In this document: positions 35,259 through 42,926 of the stretch, piece by piece
Layout: each line of letters starts with the position of its first letter
Numbering within the stretch: position 1 is the first letter of the stretch
Assembly: GCA_000751295.2 (NCBI GenBank)
Contig: CCMO02000001.1
Coordinates: 5,300,951-5,364,950 of the forward strand
Direction of reading: 5' to 3'
From: a bacterium YEK0313
Lineage (GTDB): Bacteria > Pseudomonadota > Alphaproteobacteria > Rhizobiales > Phreatobacteraceae
DNA: 64,000 nucleotides
The notes under the pieces: generated by a model
Told to the model about the DNA's origin: nothing
Seen by the model: only the letters and a program-made list of their open reading frames with translations
Databases searched by the model: none
Position numbers and translations under genes: made by a program

Positions 35259-37871
35259 ATGGGGCTAAGGGATCTGCTGGCGACGCGCGCGCGGCGGATG
35301 ACGCTGGTTGCGGGTGCCATCCTGGCGGCCGGCCTCGGCGCGAGCCTCGCCGCCCATGCCGTGGCCGAGCGCTGGATCGCGGCCGACATGCAGCGCCGCT
35401 TCGCCGCCGACGCCGCTGACACCACGGCGGCGGTCGGCGAGAGGCTGCGCACCCATGCCGAGGTGCTGGTCAGCATGCAGGGGCTCTACGCCTCCATCGG
35501 CCGCATCGACCGCGCCCAGTTCCGCCGCTATGTCGACGTGCTCGACCTTGCCCGCCGCTATCCCGGCTTCCAGGCGCTGCAGTCGCTGCGCTACGTCAAG
35601 CCCTCGGAGCTCGACGCCTTCGTCGCGGAGGTGCGCGGCGATACCAGCGTCGACCCGCGCGGCCAGCCGGACTTCGCCGTCCAGCCGCCCGGCCCCCGCT
35701 CCTCCTACAATGTCGTCGAATTCGTCGAGCCGCTGCGCGGCAACGAGAATTCCTTCGGCTTCGATGCCGGCGCCAATCCGGCCCAGCTCGATTCGCTGCG
35801 CCGCGCCGCCGAGACCGGCCGCATCGTCGCCACCCCGCCGGTCCGGCTGGTGCAGGACACGTCGGGCGGCCAGGGCTTCATCCTGCGCGCGCCCATCTAC
35901 CGGGTCGGTGAGCCGGCGCAGACCGCCCTGCAGCGCGCCGCCGCGCTGCGCGGCTTCGTCGCCACCGTCTACCGCATGAACGACCTGATGCGCGGCGTCA
36001 TCGACCAGCGCACCCTGCAGCAGACCCATATCCGGGTGGTCGACCGCGGCTATGCCAAGGCCAATGCCGAAGGCGTCATGACCGGCGAGCCGGAGGACGA
36101 GACTGGCGTCGCCACGCTGATGTACGACAGTCTGGAGGCCAACCTGCGCCTCGTCACGCCGGTCGCCAACGCCCCGCTCGGCATTGCCGCCGAACGCTCG
36201 CTGGTCGTCGGCGAGCGGGTCTGGCACGTCCAGTTCGCCGCCCGCCCCGGCTCGATCTACGAGCTCGACCATGCCGTGCCCAATCTGGTGCTCGGCAGCG
36301 GCATCGTCATCAGCCTGCTGATCGCCCTGCTCTCGGCGATCGTCATGCGCTCGCGCCGGCTCTCCGGCAGCCTCAGTGCGCTCGATGCCGAACAGCGGGC
36401 CCTGGTCGACAATCCGCTCGCCGGCATTCTGTTCACCAAGGGCCGCCGCATCCTGCGCGGCAACCGCCGGATCGCCGCCCTCACCGGCCGCCAGACCGAC
36501 GACCTGCCGGGCACCGAGATCGACACCCTGGTGGCCGACAAGGTCGATGCCGACGCCTTCGGCGCGGCGCTGAACCGCATCCGCGACAGCGCGATGGCGA
36601 CTGAGGTCGAGCTGCATATCCGCCACAGGGACGGCTCGACCCTGCTGGTCGACGCCTATGGCAAGCCGCTCGGCCCCGGCGGCCGCAACGGCCCCGGTGA
36701 GATCCTCTGGGTGCTGCAGGACAAGACCGATGCGCTGATGGTGGAGGCGGAGCGGCGCGACCACGCGCTGAAGCTGCAGGAGGCCAATGCCCGGCTCACC
36801 GCCTCGCTCACGGCATCGGAGGCGCGCACCCGCGAGATCGCCCTGCTCACCGAGCTCAGCGGCCTCCTGCAATCCTGCCAGGGCCTCGACGAGATCTTCT
36901 CGGCCGTGAAGAGTTATGCCGGCCACCTGTTCCCCGACGAAGCCGGCGCGCTCTATCTTTTCAGCGAGACGCGCGACGCGGTGCAGCGCGGCGCCCAATG
37001 GGGCACGCTGAAGGCCGATATTCCCTCCTTCGCGCCCGATGCCTGCTGGGCGCTGCGGCGTGGCCGGGCCTTCCCGATCTCGGAGGCGAGCCAGGGCCTC
37101 GTCTGCAGCCATGCCAGCGCCTGCTGCGCCGTGCCGGGCGCCGGCTTCGTCTGCCAGCCGCTGATCGCCCAGACCAACCTGCTCGGCCTGCTCTATCGCG
37201 AGACCACGGCGGAGGCGGCCAACGATGCCTCGGCCAACCAGCTCGCCACCATGCTGGCCGAGCAGGTCTCGCTCGCCATCGCCAATCTGGAGCTGCGCGA
37301 GCAGCTGCGCGCCCAGGCGATCCGCGATCCGCTCACCGGCCTCTACAACCGCCGCTTCCTGGAGGAGGCGCTGGCGCGCGAGATCGCCCGCAGCGTCCGC
37401 ACCGGCCGGCCGCTGTCGCTCGCCCTGCTCGACATCGACCATTTCAAGCAGATCAACGACCGCCACAGCCACGAGGCGGGCGACGTGGTGCTGCGCGACA
37501 TCGGCCGCACGCTGCTCGAAGCCGTGCGCAAGGGCGACATCGTCGGCCGCTACGGCGGCGAGGAATTCCTGCTCATCCTGCCCGGCATCGGCCTCAACGT
37601 CGCCGAGCAGCGGGTGGGCGAAGTGCTCGAGGCCGTACGGCGCCTGCGCGTCACCTGGTCCGGCGGCGACCTCGACGGCATCACCTGCTCCATCGGCCTC
37701 GCCGTCATGCCGCTGCATGTCGACGAGGGCGAGGACCTCCTGCCGGCCGCCGACATCGCGCTCTACCGGGCGAAGGCGCTCGGCCGCAACCGCCTGGTGG
37801 TCAGCAGCCGCACCGGCCCGGCCGGCACCGAGACGGGCCGCGACAAGGACACGCTGAAGGCGGCCGGCTGA
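35259..37871 (+). CDS. Membrane diguanylate cyclase with CHASE, PAS-like, GAF and GGDEF domains
   Basis: The 870-residue protein has a helix at ~14-35, a periplasmic CHASE domain (~75-250, with YPGFQALQSLRYV), a second helix near 340-360, a PAS-like region (~375-490), a coiled coil, a GAF domain (~550-680) and a C-terminal GGDEF domain. The active-site signature is GGEEF at 766-770, and an inhibitory I-site RKGD lies five residues before it, so product feedback is likely. It would make cyclic di-GMP in response to an extracytoplasmic small molecule. AAGG precedes the ATG at 35259. Confidence 0.92.
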   Translation: MGLRDLLATRARRMTLVAGAILAAGLGASLAAHAVAERWIAADMQRRFAADAADTTAAVGERLRTHAEVLVSMQGLYASIGRIDRAQFRRYVDVLDLARRYPGFQALQSLRYVKPSELDAFVAEVRGDTSVDPRGQPDFAVQPPGPRSSYNVVEFVEPLRGNENSFGFDAGANPAQLDSLRRAAETGRIVATPPVRLVQDTSGGQGFILRAPIYRVGEPAQTALQRAAALRGFVATVYRMNDLMRGVIDQRTLQQTHIRVVDRGYAKANAEGVMTGEPEDETGVATLMYDSLEANLRLVTPVANAPLGIAAERSLVVGERVWHVQFAARPGSIYELDHAVPNLVLGSGIVISLLIALLSAIVMRSRRLSGSLSALDAEQRALVDNPLAGILFTKGRRILRGNRRIAALTGRQTDDLPGTEIDTLVADKVDADAFGAALNRIRDSAMATEVELHIRHRDGSTLLVDAYGKPLGPGGRNGPGEILWVLQDKTDALMVEAERRDHALKLQEANARLTASLTASEARTREIALLTELSGLLQSCQGLDEIFSAVKSYAGHLFPDEAGALYLFSETRDAVQRGAQWGTLKADIPSFAPDACWALRRGRAFPISEASQGLVCSHASACCAVPGAGFVCQPLIAQTNLLGLLYRETTAEAANDASANQLATMLAEQVSLAIANLELREQLRAQAIRDPLTGLYNRRFLEEALAREIARSVRTGRPLSLALLDIDHFKQINDRHSHEAGDVVLRDIGRTLLEAVRKGDIVGRYGGEEFLLILPGIGLNVAEQRVGEVLEAVRRLRVTWSGGDLDGITCSIGLAVMPLHVDEGEDLLPAADIALYRAKALGRNRLVVSSRTGPAGTETGRDKDTLKAAG

Positions 37872-38051
37872 GGCCTCTTGGCATCACGGCCACGGCAAGG
37901 CGGGAGCGGCACGGGCCCGGCAATCTGCCGCCCGGCATGCTTCCGGCGCACGGCTTCGCCGCAGCTCCCGACCGTTCTGCGCCCGAGAAAAGCTGTTACC
38001 GTCCTCCGGCCGGGGCGACCGGCATACGGCAGGTGCAGCGGGAGGAGCAGC

Positions 38052-39227
38052 GTGCGCGACGATCCTGTCAGGGCCTTCGTGCCGGGCCCGCGCGCCCGCC
38101 GGCCCGGCCGGCCGGGGGGTCCGCTGTCGGGCCTCACCTTCGCGGCCAAGGACCTGTTCGACATCGCGGGCGTTCCGACCGGCGGCGGCAATCACGACTG
38201 GGCCGCCGGGCGGCCGGTGCCCGAGCGCCATGCCTGGGCCGTGCAGACCCTGCTCGATGCCGGCGCCGATCTTGTCGGCAAGACCATCACCGACGAGGTT
38301 TCGCTCGGCATTCTCGGCGAGAACGCCTTCGACGGCACGCCGGTGAACACGGCCGCGCCCGACCGGGTGCCGGGCGGCTCCTCCTCCGGCTCGGCCGCGG
38401 CGGTCGCCGCCGGCCTCTGCGACATCGCGCTCGGCACCGATACCGGCGGCTCGATGCGCGTGCCGGCCAGCTTCTGCGGCCTCTACGGCATCCGGCCGAC
38501 CCACGGCCGGCTCGACGTGACCGGCATGCTGGCCCAGGCGCCGAGCTCGGATACCTGCGGCTGGTTCGCGCGCGACGCGAAGACCTTCGCGCGCGCCGGC
38601 GCCGTGCTGCTCGGCGAGCCGCCCGGCCCCCTGCCGACCAGCCTGATCGTCGCGGTCGATGCCTTCGGCTTTGCCGATCCGGCGGTCGCCGAAGCGCTGA
38701 AGCCCATGGTCGCGCGGCTCGGCCGCATCGTCGGCGCGGTGCGCGAGGACATCATGGCGCCCCAGGGCCTCTCGGTCTGGGCACGGGCGCAGCGCATGCT
38801 GCAGCCGGTCGAGGCCTGGCAGACCTTCCAGCCCTGGATCGAGCGCGACAACCCGCGCCTCGCCTTCAGCGTCGCCGCCGGGCTGATCGCCGGCGCGCAG
38901 GTGCCGCCGGCCGAACGCAACTGGGCGGCGCTGATGCGCGAGGAGGCCCGGGCCCGGCTGCGCTACCTGCTGCCGGCGGGCACCATTCTCTGCCTGCCGA
39001 CGACACCGTTCCCGGCGCCCCTGCGCGGCCTGCCGCTGCCGGCGCAGCAGCCGCTGCGCGACCGCATCACCTGCCTGTGCGCCCAGGGCGGCCTCACCGG
39101 CTCGCCGCAGGTCAGCCTGCCGGGCGCGCGGGTCGACGGCGCGCCGGTCGGCCTGTCGATCATCGGCGGGCGCGGCACCGACTCGAGCCTCATCGCCATC
39201 GCCGAAGCCATGGAAGCCGCAGCATGA
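38052..39227 (+). CDS. Amidase-signature enzyme, AMI1-like
   Basis: The 391-residue protein carries the amidase Ser-cisSer-Lys triad: Lys in FAAKDLFDIAG, the cis-Ser in VPGGSSSGSAAAV and the nucleophile in GTDTGGSMRVPA. The compact form resembles plant AMI1-type amidases more than GatA. It hydrolyses an amide or ureide. The GTG at 38052 follows GGGAGGAG closely; the open frame runs upstream without a ribosome site. It is coupled (ATGA) to an HpxZ/AtzH-like gene, a pairing known from oxalurate, biuret and cyanurate catabolism. Confidence 0.85.
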   Translation: MRDDPVRAFVPGPRARRPGRPGGPLSGLTFAAKDLFDIAGVPTGGGNHDWAAGRPVPERHAWAVQTLLDAGADLVGKTITDEVSLGILGENAFDGTPVNTAAPDRVPGGSSSGSAAAVAAGLCDIALGTDTGGSMRVPASFCGLYGIRPTHGRLDVTGMLAQAPSSDTCGWFARDAKTFARAGAVLLGEPPGPLPTSLIVAVDAFGFADPAVAEALKPMVARLGRIVGAVREDIMAPQGLSVWARAQRMLQPVEAWQTFQPWIERDNPRLAFSVAAGLIAGAQVPPAERNWAALMREEARARLRYLLPAGTILCLPTTPFPAPLRGLPLPAQQPLRDRITCLCAQGGLTGSPQVSLPGARVDGAPVGLSIIGGRGTDSSLIAIAEAMEAAA

Positions 39228-39628
39228 CCGACCTGACCCCGAACCTGCCCGAGGTGGTGGCCGAGATCCGTTCCCTGTTCGAGCGCTACGAGCAGGCGCT
39301 GATCGACAAGGATGTCGACGTGCTCGACGCGACCTTCTGGAACAGCCCGCACACCATCCGCTACGCGCTGCACGAGAACGGCTACGGCTTCGACGCGATC
39401 CACGCCCATCGGGTCGCCCGCCCGCCTGGCCCCGGCATCAAGGAAAAGCGCCTGCGCCTCGAAATCCTCACCCTCGGCCGCGATGTCGCGACCGTGAACC
39501 TCGAATTCAAGATGCGCGGCCGCGACGTCGTCGGCCGCCAGAGCCAGACCTTCGTGCGCTTTCCCGATCTCGGCTGGAAGGTGGTCTCGGCCCATGTCTC
39601 GACCATGGAGGGCGAGAAGCCCTGGTGA
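39224..39628 (+). CDS. HpxZ/AtzH-like protein (DUF3225, NTF2-like fold)
   Basis: This 134-residue protein has the NTF2-like arrangement with ALIDKDVDVLDATFWNSP, RYALHENGYGFDAIHAHR and TVNLEFKMRGRDVVGRQSQT, matching the DUF3225/AtzH group. AtzH-type partners accompany amidases; HpxZ occurs with the amidase HpxY in purine (oxalurate) use, and AtzH degrades a carboxybiuret intermediate. Its start overlaps the amidase stop by four bases. Substrate here is unknown. Confidence 0.8.
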   Translation: MTDLTPNLPEVVAEIRSLFERYEQALIDKDVDVLDATFWNSPHTIRYALHENGYGFDAIHAHRVARPPGPGIKEKRLRLEILTLGRDVATVNLEFKMRGRDVVGRQSQTFVRFPDLGWKVVSAHVSTMEGEKPW

Positions 39629-39682
39629 GGTGACGGGCCCTCGGTCCGTGCCCATTTCCCGGGGCCGCCGGGCGGGCCCGGC

Positions 39683-40474
39683 TCAGCCTTGTCTCAGGAA
39701 CCCGTCGATCACCTCGGCAAGCTCCCGCTCGCATTCGCGATGCGGCACATGGCCGATGCCCGCGAAGATATGGGCCCGCCCGCGTCCCGCCGCGATGCGG
39801 CGGGGATGTTCGAGCGAGCCATATTCGTCCGTGTCGCCATGCACTGCCAGCACCGGGCAGCGCAGGCGGGCGAGCGCCTCGTCGAGCGTCCACGGGGCGA
39901 ATTCAGGATTGAGCCAGGTGCGGATCCAGGCATCGACCACCCAGCGCGCCTTGTCGCCGTGGTAGCGGGCGACGCGCGCGAGATGGGCCGGATCCTCGAA
40001 ATCGCGCTCGGCGACACGCAGCCCGTCCAGCGTGCGGTCCTCGACGAAGGCCTGGGCCGCGATCGTCACCAGCCTCTCGCAGCGCTCGGGCCAGCGCGCC
40101 GCCGTCTCCACCGCCATGCCGCCGCCGACGCTGTGGCCGCAGGCGACGAACCGCGCGATGCCCGCCGCCGCGCAGAGCCGCGGCACCACCTCTTCGCCCT
40201 CGGCACGGATGAAGCCCCGCCCGAGCCGGCCGGGATGGCGATCGGACCGGCCGAAACCCAGCCGGTCATAGGCCACCACCCGCCGCCCGGTCACCGCCGC
40301 GAGCGTCGCCGGAAAGCTGCGCCAGAGCTCCACGCAGCCGAGCGAATCATGGAACAGGATGACCGGCGCGCCCGCCGCCGCTTCCGGTGTCCAGCTGCGG
40401 AAGAAGACGCGGCCCGCGTCGAGCTGCAGCCAGCCGTCGGTTTCGGTGATGGCGATTGGTGAGATGTCGGACAT
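39683..40474 (-). CDS. Alpha/beta hydrolase
   Basis: The 263-residue hydrolase has the oxyanion strand ILFHDSLG, nucleophile elbow GHSVGG with Ser115, the acid in AVHGDTDEYG and the catalytic His in AGIGHVPHRE. No signal peptide is present, so it is cytoplasmic. It converges with the HpxZ-like gene. It could hydrolyse an ester or C-C bond; nothing fixes the substrate. Confidence 0.85.
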   Translation of the reverse strand: MSDISPIAITETDGWLQLDAGRVFFRSWTPEAAAGAPVILFHDSLGCVELWRSFPATLAAVTGRRVVAYDRLGFGRSDRHPGRLGRGFIRAEGEEVVPRLCAAAGIARFVACGHSVGGGMAVETAARWPERCERLVTIAAQAFVEDRTLDGLRVAERDFEDPAHLARVARYHGDKARWVVDAWIRTWLNPEFAPWTLDEALARLRCPVLAVHGDTDEYGSLEHPRRIAAGRGRAHIFAGIGHVPHRECERELAEVIDGFLRQG

Positions 40475-40628
40475 AGGGCTTCAGGTCACGCTGAGAACTG
40501 AGGTCAATCATGGCGCGATGCGATGCAAACCGGTCAATTGGCCGTTCGGCGGGCGCGCTCGAACGCGGTTCCACGCATGGCCCATGGGCGGCGCGCCGTG
40601 ATGGTGCGGTGCCCGTTGAGGTCACGAT

Positions 40629-41730
40629 GTTTTGAGCCACGCTCCCGCGAAGGGAGCGACCCCTCCCGTGTGAAGGGAGTGCTCACAAGTTAGCGTTTCG
40701 ATCCACGCTCCCGCGAAGGGAGCGACACGTGCGGCGCCCTTGCGCGACGGCGCCGCCGACGTTTCGATCCACGCTCCCGCGAAGGGAGCGACGCGAGAGC
40801 GCATAGGCGTCATCGACCTGTGCACGGTTTCGATCCACGCTCCCGCGAAGGGAGCGACACCATGTGACCGACTGGTGGGATGAGGAGACGAAGTTTCGAT
40901 CCACGCTCCCGCGAAGGGAGCGACTCGCCCTTCACCGGCATCAGGTAGCCGGTCGAGGCGTTTCGATCCACGCTCCCGCGAAGGGAGCGACTCGCCGCGG
41001 CTTCCGCGCGGCCGAAACGCACTATCTGTTTCGATCCACGCTCCCGCGAAGGGAGCGACGCGGCGGCGATGGCGGATCCCGAGGTTCGGGCGCGGTTTCG
41101 ATCCACGCTCCCGCGAAGGGAGCGACTTTCGAGGCCGTCGACGGCGGCCGGCGCCTGCTCGCGTTTCGATCCACGCTCCCGCGAAGGGAGCGACGAGATC
41201 GAGACCTGGATGACCGCGCCCTGGGACGTTTCGATCCACGCTCCCGCGAAGGGAGCGACCCGAACGTCAATATCGGCGTCGGCACCTGCGCGACGTTTCG
41301 ATCCACGCTCCCGCGAAGGGAGCGACCCGAACGTCAATATCGGCGTCGGCACCTGCGCGACGTTTCGATCCACGCTCCCGCGAAGGGAGCGACCGGGGAA
41401 CGCCCCTGCTCACCCCCTGTCTGAGGAGTTTCGATCCACGCTCCCGCGAAGGGAGCGACGGTGCCGGCAAAAAACGCCACCGGCCGGTCGACGTCGTTTC
41501 GATCCACGCTCCCGCGAAGGGAGCGACATGGCTCCGATCGGCCAAGCAATTGAAAATATAGGGGTTTCGATCCACGCTCCCGCGAAGGGAGCGACGGTTG
41601 TGGTGCCCGCCGCGTCAATCGTCGGCATCGTGTTTCGATCCACGCTCCCGCGAAGGGAGCGACGCCCGGCAAAGCCCTTCACCGTGCCCTGCGATGACGT
41701 TTCGATCCACGCTCCCGCGAAGGGAGCGAC
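40629..41730 (-). CRISPR. CRISPR array, 17 repeats and 16 spacers, subtype I-C-like repeat
   Basis: Seventeen 32-base repeats begin at 40629, 40695, 40761, 40827, 40893, 40960, 41028, 41095, 41163, 41228, 41295, 41362, 41428, 41496, 41564, 41632 and 41699. Spacers are 33-36 bases. On the minus strand the repeat begins GTCGCTCCC, has a stem CGCTCCC/GGGAGCG and ends GTGGATCGAAAC, the form typical of subtype I-C. The repeat at 40629 differs at two positions (in its last eight bases, minus-strand sense), marking the old end, so transcription is leftward with the leader beyond 41730. Spacers 41260-41294 and 41327-41361 are identical. No cas gene is present in the window. Confidence 0.97.
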
Positions 41731-42153
41731 CGCCCATTGATAAACACCTTTTCGATCTCACGAAATCGGCCCGGGAGCGCGAACCTCCGGCCACATCGGT
41801 CCGGATCAATGGCAGCAGCCTGTCAACCGCCACCCTTCGTCCATATTTTCAATGGTTTACGCCAAGCGCGAACCTCCCGGACATTTCTGGCCCGCTTGGG
41901 GTTCGCGCCTAGCGCGGCCGGACGATGAGCGGGCTGTCGGGGCGACCCGCGATGTCGTATCGGCGCGGTTTTGCATGTATCGACGATGTCGGGCCGGAGC
42001 AGCTTCTGCGAAGCAGAGCCTGCTCCCTTCGAAAGTCTTATCCACCCGCTTGATAAGGCAGCGGCGCGGGCCGCAGCCCGAGCAGTGTCGACGGCCCGGC
42101 GTCCTGGTCTCGCCCTTCTATTGTCTGGCAACGCCGATGATGGAGGTGATTCA
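41731..42153 (-). other. CRISPR leader and spacer DNA up to the ParE gene, no gene seen
   Basis: The 30 bases next to the newest repeat are AT-rich for this genome, as leaders are. A 13-base direct repeat (AGCGCGAACCTCC) occurs at 41776-41788 and 41865-41877. A hairpin lies at 41996-42026. Reading frames over this stretch have no ribosome site or recognisable product, and no Cas1/Cas2-like sequence is visible. Confidence 0.5.
41996..42026. terminator. Hairpin between the CRISPR leader and parE
   Basis: GGAGCAG pairs with CTGCTCC and, inside, TCTGC with GCAGA. It lies 128 bases past the parE stop and is not followed by a U-run; terminator function is a guess. Confidence 0.3.
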
Positions 42154-42516
42154 TCACCCGTAGTCTGTGGGAATATGCCGCTCGATCTCCATCGCATCAT
42201 GCAGCACGCGGCCGATACCAACCGGGCCACCAGGCGCAACGCGATAGAGCAGGAGATGTCGGGGGCTGTGCACGACAACGTTGGCAGGTTGCACCCTGCC
42301 TCGGCCGTGACGCAGGTGGTAGCTGCGCACATTTCGCCCGAGATCCGGGCGACCGACGCTTCCAACTCTCATCGGGTCGGAGGCGATGTCGCGAAGAGCC
42401 GCCACGAGAAGGCGCTCATAGCGTAGCCGGGCCTGCTCGCCAAAACGCGCGTGCGTCCAGGAGAGGATGTCGACAATGTCGCCCAGCGCCGCCCGGGAAA
42501 GGCGATAGGCCACCAT
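42154..42516 (-). CDS. parE: ParE/RelE-family toxin
   Basis: The 120-residue protein has the ParE fold signature: an N-terminal YRLSRAALGDIVDILSWTHARF, then the LRDIASDPMRVGSVGRPDL loop and RSYHLRH, with a C-terminal VGIGRVLHDAMEI strand. ParE toxins poison gyrase. It follows the ParD gene by six bases on the same strand. It is longer than many ParE proteins (about 100) because of an insertion after RHGRGRV. Confidence 0.85.
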   Translation of the reverse strand: MVAYRLSRAALGDIVDILSWTHARFGEQARLRYERLLVAALRDIASDPMRVGSVGRPDLGRNVRSYHLRHGRGRVQPANVVVHSPRHLLLYRVAPGGPVGIGRVLHDAMEIERHIPTDYG

Positions 42517-42522
42517 CGACGT

Positions 42523-42816
42523 CTAAGTCCGCTCTTTGTCAATTTGTTCGCGAGCTTTGCGTCCGAGTTCGCCGATATAGTCTTCCAACTGATCATCGGG
42601 CACATCGACAAACCGGCCCCGATCGATATCAGCGAAGCCAATGCGAGCCGCCTCTCGAAGCGCCTCCAGCTTGGCGTCTTCGAGCGCCTCCCGCTGCTCG
42701 ATCATGCGCAGGCCTTCACGCAGGACCTCGCTCGCATTCTGATAGCGGCCGGATTTCACCAGACGATCGATGATCTTCTCGTGATGCTCGGTCAAAACCA
42801 CATTGCGTGTCGGCAT
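42523..42816 (-). CDS. parD: ParD-family antitoxin
   Basis: The 97-residue protein has a ribbon-helix-helix N-terminus (RNVVLTEHHEKIIDRLVKSG, RYQNASEVLREGLRMIE) and an acidic C-terminal tail that would wrap the toxin. The second of two ATGs is chosen because GAGGAG is seven bases upstream of it and only one base from the first. It should repress its own promoter through the palindrome at 42854. Confidence 0.88.
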   Translation of the reverse strand: MPTRNVVLTEHHEKIIDRLVKSGRYQNASEVLREGLRMIEQREALEDAKLEALREAARIGFADIDRGRFVDVPDDQLEDYIGELGRKAREQIDKERT

Positions 42817-42842
42817 CGACATGCTCCTCAATGCGCGGCGTG

Positions 42843-42871
42843 ATGATAGCGGCATTGGCATAAACTGCCAA
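42843..42871 (-). promoter_or_regulatory. Promoter of parDE
   Basis: TTGGCA (42871-42866) and TATCAT (42848-42843) on the minus strand are separated by exactly 17 bases. The start would be near 42836, 20 bases before the ParD ATG. Confidence 0.55.
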
Positions 42872-42872
42872 T
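42854..42872. promoter_or_regulatory. Probable ParD operator
   Basis: ATTGGCA and TGCCAAT form a perfect inverted repeat around TAAAC, covering the -35 and spacer of the parDE promoter. A second palindrome of the same half-site, TGCCA-T-TGGCA, lies at 42893-42903. Repeated half-sites of this kind suit a ribbon-helix-helix repressor. Confidence 0.5.
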
Positions 42873-42926
42873 CGCGTCGAAGTCGTAAAGCCTGCCATTG
42901 GCATTGGATATCCTGGACAGCCCCCC

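Noticed and set aside
40622..41740. Overlapping reading frames of about 90-220 codons on both strands across 40622-41740, with recurring SLPSRERGSK or FRSTLPRRER peptides
   Set aside because: They are translations of the CRISPR repeat, which is 32 bases and shifts frame with each spacer; no ribosome sites or domains.
41823..42365. A 180-codon minus-strand frame next to the CRISPR array, considered as a cas2 or other adaptation gene
   Set aside because: No Cas-like motif, Cys/Arg-rich random composition, and it overlaps parE out of frame.
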